From: Candidatus Nomurabacteria bacterium
Lineage (GTDB): Bacteria; Patescibacteriota; Minisyncoccia; Phycocordibacterales; UBA1006
NCBI GenBank assembly: GCA_943357975.1
Contig: CALRGS010000038.1
Span: 1 to 5,869 of the forward strand
Direction: 5' to 3'
DNA length: 5,869 bases
Shown: piece after piece, positions 1 through 3,283 of the stretch
How the letters are laid out: each line of letters begins with the position of its first letter
Numbering within the stretch: position 1 is the stretch's first letter
Program-made: the position numbers and the translations under genes
Notes under the pieces: model-generated
Databases searched by the model: none
Told to the model about the DNA's origin: nothing
The model's input: only the letters and a program-made list of their open reading frames with translations

Positions 1-1487
1 AAATCACTAGTAATTGTAAACAGTGTTTCTTCCTGCCCTTGATTTGCGGTGAACTGAATTCCAAAGGGTAATCCATTCGTATCACTTCCCGATGGAATAG
101 TGATCGCAGGCATATGGGTCAAGTTAGCACTGATGGTAAAAATATCTGCAAGGTACATAGACAAGGGATCTTTCTTTGCTCCGAATGTAAATGCTGTTGT
201 CGGTGTTGTAGGTGTAAGGACTACATCTACGCCAGATTCAAACACTTTTTCAAAATCTTTTTTGATCAACTCTCGTACCTTGAGCGCCTTGTTGTAATAG
301 GCATCATAGTACCCTGCTGATAATACATAGGTCCCGAGGAGAATACGTCTTCGAGGCTCTACTCCAAATCCTCCTCGACGAGTTTTCAAATAAGTTTCAA
401 GGAGGTCTTTACCAGTATCTCGAAATCCATACTTCATACCATCATACCGTGATAGGTTTGAAGAAACTTCCGCCGGCATCACAATGTAATACACGGCAAG
501 TCCTAGGTGTGCATTTGGTAATTCAATATCACGAATTTCATATCCTGCATTTTTCAATATTTCAAGCGATACTTCAAAATTCTTTTTTACTTCTGGACTA
601 ATTCCTTCCATTTCAACAAAGGCTCGCGGTACTCCGACTGTCCTCACCCGGTTCTGCTGCGCAGAACCACCCTCTCCACTAGCGTGGAGAGGGTTTCCGG
701 ACAATTGCTTTCTTACTTCATCAGTAAGACTTGTCGCATCCATGGTGTCGTATCCAGAAATCGTTTCAAAAACAATTTGTGCATCACGAACATTTTTCCC
801 GAATGGACCAATTTGATCAAGTGAGCTTCCCATGGCAATAGCCCCATGACGTGAAGTGGATCCGTACGTTGGATACATTCCTACTACCCCACAAAATGAT
901 GCCGGCTGACGCACAGAACCTCCTGTGTCAGTTCCTAGGGCAAACAGGCACATGTCTGCAGCAACAGCAGTGGCTGATCCTCCTGAAGACCCTCCGGGAA
1001 CTCGTGTGGGATCAATAGGGTTTTTTGTAGGACCATAGTAAGAGGACTCTGTTGATGAACCCATCGCCGCATCATCCATATTGGTTCGTCCGATACAAAT
1101 AGCTCCAGCTGTATTAAGTTTTTCAATCACCGTCGCGCTATACGCAGCGGTATAATTTTCGAGCATGTGTGAACCTGCACTTGCAATATGTCCTTTGTAT
1201 AAAATATTATCCTTAATTCCATAAGGGATTCCACATAACAAATGTGCATTTCCTGCATCAATTAGAGCCTGTGCGTGTGTAATTTGTTTTTCAAATCCCT
1301 CATCCCATTCCCTAGCCCCTTCCCCAAGGGAAGAGGAACCATCAAAAAATTCAATGAATGCGTTTAGCTCTGGATTTTTTGATTTTGCATGTTCAAGGTA
1401 CGCAGAAACCAGTTCATTTACAGAAATTTCTTTGGATACTAACATCGTGTGAGCTTTTTCAATGGTGAGGCTTTTGAGATCAATCAT
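1..1487 (-). CDS. gatA: Glutamyl/aspartyl-tRNA amidotransferase subunit A (3' end outside window)
   Basis: Amidase-signature subunit of GatCAB, which releases ammonia from glutamine and uses it to convert mischarged Glu-tRNA(Gln) and/or Asp-tRNA(Asn) in the cytoplasm. The frame is open from ATG 1487 to the window edge (495 codons, no stop), so probably only the last few residues are missing. The catalytic triad is visible: Lys92 (GIPYGIKDN), cis-Ser167 (PGGSSGGSA) and nucleophile Ser191 (GTDTGGSVRQP). The 75- and 24-residue spacings match the family as I remember it. The C-terminal part has the usual LTPTTPTTAF and NGLPFGIQ segments. The start lies 3 nt after the gatC stop with no clear Shine-Dalgarno, suggesting translational coupling. 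Two stretches look foreign to the family: about residues 51-64 (SSSLGEGAREWDEG) and about 264-281 (NPLHASGEGGSAQQNRV). Both coincide with DNA hairpins and are annotated separately. The triad sits about 13 residues later than in S. aureus GatA, as expected if the first stretch is an insertion. Confidence 0.96.
   Translation of the reverse strand, partial: MIDLKSLTIEKAHTMLVSKEISVNELVSAYLEHAKSKNPELNAFIEFFDGSSSLGEGAREWDEGFEKQITHAQALIDAGNAHLLCGIPYGIKDNILYKGHIASAGSHMLENYTAAYSATVIEKLNTAGAICIGRTNMDDAAMGSSTESSYYGPTKNPIDPTRVPGGSSGGSATAVAADMCLFALGTDTGGSVRQPASFCGVVGMYPTYGSTSRHGAIAMGSSLDQIGPFGKNVRDAQIVFETISGYDTMDATSLTDEVRKQLSGNPLHASGEGGSAQQNRVRTVGVPRAFVEMEGISPEVKKNFEVSLEILKNAGYEIRDIELPNAHLGLAVYYIVMPAEVSSNLSRYDGMKYGFRDTGKDLLETYLKTRRGGFGVEPRRRILLGTYVLSAGYYDAYYNKALKVRELIKKDFEKVFESGVDVVLTPTTPTTAFTFGAKKDPLSMYLADIFTISANLTHMPAITIPSGSDTNGLPFGIQFTANQGQEETLFTITSD
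642..696. repeat. In-frame double-hairpin element E2 inside gatA
   Basis: Two adjacent hairpins. The first is GGTTCTGC-TGC-GCAGAACC (650-668, perfect 8-bp stem). The second is ACCCTCTCCAC-TAGC-GTGGAGAGGGT (669-694, perfect 11-bp stem). Positions 664-696 are identical over 33 nt to ligA 4614-4646, and 642-654 are identical over 13 nt to ligA 4594-4606. Only the tip of the first hairpin differs. GatA reads it as NPLHASGEGGSAQQNRVR, between QLSG and TVGVPRAF, where the family normally passes directly from about LSGK to IGVP. It is a repeat within a coding sequence that leaves the frame open. Confidence 0.93.
1316..1336. repeat. In-frame hairpin element E1 inside gatA
   Basis: The core CTTCCC-CAA-GGGAAG (1319-1333) is a perfect 6-bp stem with a 3-nt loop. 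It extends by two more pairs across one mismatch to 1316-1336. The surrounding stretch 1296-1340 reads SSSLGEGAREWDEG in GatA, a Gly/Glu-rich segment between LNAFIEFFD and the following helix that I would not expect in the family. The catalytic triad is displaced by about 13 residues relative to S. aureus GatA. The true element ends cannot be set from this window because there is only one copy. Confidence 0.55.
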
Positions 1488-1490
1488 ATA

Positions 1491-1769
1491 CTAGAGAATT
1501 TTAGGTACCTTATAAAATCCGTCCTGTGATGCAGGGGCGTCAGCGAGTAATGATTCGATGTACTGACCAGATTCATGAGGATTTTCATCAAGGCGAAAAC
1601 TGTTGATTTGCAAGGGTGCACTATCAACACTTGAAACATCCACATTATTAATTTGGTCTACATAGCCGAGGATTGATTCGAGGTCTTGGGCGTATTGAGC
1701 CACATCTTCATCTGTGACTTCAATACGTGCCAAATGGGCCAATTTCTTAATTTCATCTGCGGTAATCAT
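1491..1769 (-). CDS. gatC: Glutamyl/aspartyl-tRNA amidotransferase subunit C
   Basis: A 92-residue GatC, the small subunit that wraps around GatA and stabilises the GatCAB transamidosome. The N-terminal helix ITADEIKKLAHLARIEV, the middle helix DLESILGYVDQINNVD and the late segment with LDENP are the typical GatC pattern, and the length is normal (about 95). The start is supported by AGGA at 1777-1780, 7 nt before ATG, the same spacing seen for ligA. It stops with TAG and gatA begins 3 nt later, giving a gatC-gatA order. gatB is not in the window. The gene starts 27 nt from the edge of the tandem repeat array and downstream of the array's last terminator, so it needs its own promoter. A weak candidate is TCGACA (1799-1804), 17 nt, TAGGAT (1776-1781), but its predicted start would leave the SD outside the mRNA, so I do not annotate it. 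Confidence 0.95.
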   Translation of the reverse strand: MITADEIKKLAHLARIEVTDEDVAQYAQDLESILGYVDQINNVDVSSVDSAPLQINSFRLDENPHESGQYIESLLADAPASQDGFYKVPKIL

Positions 1770-1828
1770 GCCAACATCCTAGCATTTTATCCCAAACTTG
1801 TCGAAGTGAATTTTTGGTCTTTTTGCAC

Positions 1829-1854
1829 AAAAAAGCCCGCTGGTTAGCGGGCTT
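1829..1854 (-). terminator. Rho-independent terminator of copy-1 small-gene unit
   Basis: On the minus strand, AAGCCCGC pairs with GCGGGCTT across a 6-nt loop (8-bp stem, extendable by one pair), followed by a run of six T. It begins within 10 nt of the stop codon of the 66-residue gene and separates this unit from gatC. Confidence 0.88.
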
Positions 1855-1860
1855 CATAAA

Positions 1861-2061
1861 TCATAGTCTGTTTCCAGAGTAGTGTCTTCCTGCATTGTCA
1901 GCGAACTGAAATGCTTGGGTAATATCACCAGCAATCTTCTCAAGTTGCTTTTGAGACTCAATTTGTGTTTCCTGTTTTAATCCTGATACCGGATTCACTG
2001 GTAACTGAGCTTCAAAATCTGATTTTTTGGTGGTGAATATAGATTTAAGACTATTTTCCAT
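1861..2061 (-). CDS. Hypothetical 66-residue soluble protein, copy 1
   Basis: I do not recognise this protein. It starts MENSLKSIFTTKKSDFEAQ, has a Pro/Val-containing linker (LPVNPVSGLKQ), a polar likely helix around residues 29-52 (ETQIESQKQLEKIAGDITQA), and an invariant tail FADNAGRHYSGNRL. There is no signal peptide, membrane segment or cysteine. The ATG lies inside the last codons of the upstream membrane protein gene (ATGGAAAATAG, 11-nt overlap) and has no SD, so translational coupling is likely and the two products may act together. It differs from copy 2 at five residues (K12T, E17K, A18T, S36P, Q39R) plus two silent changes, all in the first 57 codons except the last-codon Leu change. 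Duplication with an intact frame supports a real gene; the function is unknown. Confidence 0.75.
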   Translation of the reverse strand: MENSLKSIFTTKKSDFEAQLPVNPVSGLKQETQIESQKQLEKIAGDITQAFQFADNAGRHYSGNRL

Positions 2062-2230
2062 GATCTATTTTTTCAACCCCCAAATAACCATGTTCCGTTG
2101 TTTTGCTGCCCATATGTTTAGCAGAAGCTGTAAATTTAATTACTGCCACCCAGACAGCTAAGATGAGCACAATCATTAAAATATTATTTCTGGTTGCATG
2201 TTCTCCGGTAAAACCAATTATGCCGCGCAT
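2051..2230 (-). CDS. Small single-pass membrane protein, 59 residues, copy 1
   Basis: I do not recognise this protein. The frame runs ATG 2230 to TAG 2051. A short polar N-terminus (MRGIIGFTGEHATRNN) is followed by one strongly hydrophobic segment at about residues 17-31 (ILMIVLILAVWVAVI), then a Lys/His-rich tail ending KIDHGK. This predicts a single-pass inner-membrane protein. The tail carries more positive charge than the N-terminus, hinting that it stays in the cytoplasm, though this is weak. The gene lies about 30 nt downstream of the predicted transcription start of a strong promoter (2268-2296), has no obvious SD, and overlaps the 66-residue gene by 11 nt. The copy at 2585-2764 differs by one residue (Leu50 here, Trp there) and one silent change, so it is better conserved than its partner. 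Confidence 0.72.
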   Translation of the reverse strand: MRGIIGFTGEHATRNNILMIVLILAVWVAVIKFTASAKHMGSKTTEHGYLGVEKIDHGK

Positions 2231-2267
2231 AGTTTAAGAATTTTGTTTATACAATATTGTTTGTGCT

Positions 2268-2296
2268 TTTATACCAAATTAAATTATCTTTGTCAA
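2268..2296 (-). promoter_or_regulatory. Sigma70-type promoter of copy-1 unit
   Basis: On the minus strand, TTGACA (2291-2296), 17 nt, TATAAA (2268-2273). Box sequences and spacing are near consensus. The predicted start is near 2261, about 30 nt upstream of the membrane protein ATG. The whole element is homologous to the end of ligA (38 of 42 nt against 3254-3295). Confidence 0.85.
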
Positions 2297-2308
2297 ACTT
2301 GATTCATC
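2279..2308 (-). pseudogene. Relic of ligA 3' end in copy 1
   Basis: This stretch reads DESSLTKII-stop, matching the LigA C-terminus DETGLTKMV-stop codon for codon, and is embedded in the promoter. Similarity with ligA begins at the DE codons and continues past the stop through the -10 box. Upstream of the DE codons there is no resemblance to ligA. Confidence 0.7.
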
Positions 2309-2362
2309 ACAAGAACGTGTTTCAAGAACCCTTGTCGAAGTGAATTTTTGGTCTTTTTGCAC

Positions 2363-2388
2363 AAAAAAGCCCGCTGGTTGGCGGGCTT
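2363..2388 (-). terminator. Rho-independent terminator of copy-2 small-gene unit
   Basis: Same hairpin as at 1829-1854 with one loop substitution (A to G on the plus strand), followed by six T on the minus strand. It closes the copy-2 unit 7 nt after its stop codon. Confidence 0.88.
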
Positions 2389-2394
2389 CATAAA

Positions 2395-2595
2395 TCATAA
2401 TCTGTTTCCAGAGTAGTGTCTTCCTGCATTGTCAGCAAACTGAAATGCTTGGGTAATATCACCAGCAATCTTCTCAAGTCGCTTTTGAGGCTCAATTTGT
2501 GTTTCCTGTTTTAATCCTGATACCGGATTCACTGGTAACTGAGTTTTAAAATCTGATTTTGTGGTGGTGAATATAGATTTAAGACTATTTTCCAT
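2395..2595 (-). CDS. Hypothetical 66-residue soluble protein, copy 2
   Basis: Paralogue of the gene at 1861-2061, identical at 61 of 66 residues. Residues 12, 17, 18, 36 and 39 differ (T, K, T, P, R here), which makes this copy more basic. The 27-residue C-terminal part from Leu40 on is identical between copies, so this is probably the functionally constrained portion. Five of the seven nucleotide differences change the protein, suggesting relaxed or diversifying change in the N-terminal half. It overlaps the upstream membrane protein gene by 11 nt in the same way as copy 1. Function unknown. Confidence 0.75.
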   Translation of the reverse strand: MENSLKSIFTTTKSDFKTQLPVNPVSGLKQETQIEPQKRLEKIAGDITQAFQFADNAGRHYSGNRL

Positions 2596-2764
2596 GATCT
2601 ATTTTTTCAACCCCCCAATAACCATGTTCCGTTGTTTTGCTGCCCATATGTTTAGCAGAGGCTGTAAATTTAATTACTGCCACCCAGACAGCTAAGATGA
2701 GCACAATCATTAAAATATTATTTCTGGTTGCATGTTCTCCGGTAAAACCAATTATGCCGCGCAT
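2585..2764 (-). CDS. Small single-pass membrane protein, 59 residues, copy 2
   Basis: Paralogue of the gene at 2051-2230, identical except Trp50 for Leu50. It has the same hydrophobic segment (about residues 17-31), the same Lys/His-rich tail, and the same overlap of its TAG with the next gene's ATG. It is driven by the promoter at 2802-2830, whose -35 box is one base weaker (TTGACG). The near-perfect conservation compared with the non-coding flanks argues that the frame is a real gene even though it is too short for most gene finders. Function unknown. Confidence 0.72.
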   Translation of the reverse strand: MRGIIGFTGEHATRNNILMIVLILAVWVAVIKFTASAKHMGSKTTEHGYWGVEKIDHGK

Positions 2765-2801
2765 AGTTTAAGAATTTTGTTTATACAATACTGTTTGTGC
2801 T

Positions 2802-2830
2802 TTTATACCAAATTAAATTATCTTCGTCAA
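2802..2830 (-). promoter_or_regulatory. Sigma70-type promoter of copy-2 unit
   Basis: On the minus strand, TTGACG (2825-2830), 17 nt, TATAAA (2802-2807). It has the same spacing and nearly the same spacer as the other two cassette promoters. The A-to-G change in the last -35 base would be expected to weaken it relative to copy 1. Confidence 0.82.
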
Positions 2831-2842
2831 ATCTGCCTCATC
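2813..2842 (-). pseudogene. Relic of ligA 3' end in copy 2
   Basis: Reads DEADLTKII-stop, again matching the LigA C-terminal codons (36 of 42 nt over 2801-2842 against 3254-3295). This relic resembles the usual LigA ending (IIDEAEFLK-like) even more than the resident gene does. Confidence 0.68.
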
Positions 2843-2864
2843 ACATGAACGTGTTTCAAGAACC

Positions 2865-2906
2865 CTTGTCGAAGTGAATTTTTGGTCTTCTTGCACAAAA
2901 AAGCCC
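2865..2906. repeat. Partial third unit: linker and terminator edge only
   Basis: Matches 1797-1838 with one mismatch in 42 nt (CTTGTCGAAGTG through CACAAAAAAGCCC). Similarity then stops inside the terminator stem and different sequence follows: another hairpin and the unrelated 99-residue gene. Together with the homologous promoter at 3255-3283, this makes the 99-residue gene look like a third cassette with the same ends and a different payload. Confidence 0.9.
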
Positions 2907-2928
2907 TGCTGAGGAACAGGGCTTTTTT
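2897..2928 (-). terminator. Terminator after the 99-residue gene, likely bidirectional
   Basis: A 12-bp perfect stem, AAAAAAGCCCTG (2897-2908) with CAGGGCTTTTTT (2917-2928), 8-nt loop, with T runs on both strands. It lies 3 nt after the TAA of the 99-residue gene. Its outer flank is the shared cassette linker, while the stem differs from the GCCCGC stem of the other two units. Confidence 0.92.
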
Positions 2929-2931
2929 TAA

Positions 2932-3231
2932 TTACTCAATCTGTGCCTTTATGAATTCAAGAATAGTATCCATATCCTCACTATAAATGGCAGTAAAATT
3001 CACATAGTGACCAGCATCTACTTTTTTCTTTAATTCGAGAATGGTTTCTTCTTCCTTTCCATTTAAAACATTCAGGAGAAGTACTTGGGAAATATGAAAT
3101 AGTGCGCGTTCGGTTTGAGAATGCGTCTCACAATAACCAATAAATCTTTCAATGTTTTCGAATGGAAGTTCGGTAAAAACTTCTTTAAATTCGGTAAAAA
3201 TTTCATCTATTGTTTTAGGTACTCCCTTCAT
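2932..3231 (-). CDS. Hypothetical 99-residue helical protein
   Basis: I do not recognise this protein. It is acidic, rich in Glu, Phe and Ile, and looks mostly alpha-helical, with amphipathic stretches at about residues 8-22 (IDEIFTEFKEVFTEL), 25-55 (including a hydrophobic ISQVLLLNVLN run), 58-71 (KEEETILELKKKVD) and a C-terminal helix DMDTILEFIKAQIE. The single cysteine is Cys34. It has no signal peptide or clear membrane segment. It is a monocistronic unit: a strong promoter overlaps the end of ligA (3255-3283), the 5' leader is about 17 nt with no SD, and a terminator follows 3 nt after the stop. It occupies the position that the membrane-protein/66-residue gene pair occupies in the neighbouring units, but shows no sequence similarity to them. 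Confidence 0.82.
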   Translation of the reverse strand: MKGVPKTIDEIFTEFKEVFTELPFENIERFIGYCETHSQTERALFHISQVLLLNVLNGKEEETILELKKKVDAGHYVNFTAIYSEDMDTILEFIKAQIE

Positions 3232-3254
3232 GGTTATATATTTTGATTTATTAT

Positions 3255-3283
3255 TTTATACCAAATTAAACCATCTTTGTCAA
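3255..3283 (-). promoter_or_regulatory. Sigma70-type promoter overlapping the ligA 3' end
   Basis: On the minus strand, TTGACA (3278-3283), 17 nt, TATAAA (3255-3260). The -35 is formed by the ligA codons for Leu-Thr near its C-terminus, and the ligA TAA (3266-3268) lies in the spacer. The predicted start is near 3248, giving a short leader for the 99-residue gene. It lets this gene be expressed independently of the ligA operon. Confidence 0.87.

Larger units (their letters stand above)
1797..2330. repeat. Tandem 534-bp unit, copy 1 (gatC-proximal)
   Basis: This copy aligns without gaps to 2331-2864, with 17 mismatches in 534 nt (about 97% identity). In minus-strand order it holds a ligA-tail relic with a promoter, the 59-residue membrane protein gene, the 66-residue gene, a terminator, and a linker carrying CTTCGACAAG. 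Six of the 17 mismatches cluster in 2290-2312, at and just upstream of the -35 box. The 59-codon gene has only two. Confidence 0.97.
2331..2864. repeat. Tandem 534-bp unit, copy 2
   Basis: Second full unit, directly abutting copy 1. Same length, same gene content and same order. Scattered substitutions show that it is not a simple assembly duplication. It is followed at 2865-2906 by a partial third unit. Confidence 0.97.

Noticed and set aside
100..320. Plus-strand open frames of 65-68 codons
   Set aside because: They are antisense shadows of gatA, which has a full catalytic triad on the minus strand.
1776..1804. Possible gatC promoter TCGACA-N17-TAGGAT
   Set aside because: The predicted start falls on the gatC ATG and would exclude the good AGGA SD at 1777-1780; the -10 match is poor.
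1861..1863. Genetic code 25 (UGA as glycine), used by some CPR lineages
   Set aside because: gatA, ligA and gatC contain no in-frame UGA, and UGA ends the 66-codon genes just before a terminator, as expected for a stop.
1861..2230. Toxin-antitoxin interpretation of the overlapping small-gene pair
   Set aside because: The layout fits, but neither protein shows a known toxin, DNA-binding or antitoxin motif, so calling it would be a guess.
1797..2864. Assembly artefact producing the tandem repeat
   Set aside because: Seventeen scattered differences and a diverged third partial unit favour a real duplication, although strain mixing in a metagenome cannot be fully excluded.
1797..2906. CRISPR array or integron cassette array
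   Set aside because: The repeats are 534 bp with genes inside, there are no short spacers, and I see no attC-like site or integrase.
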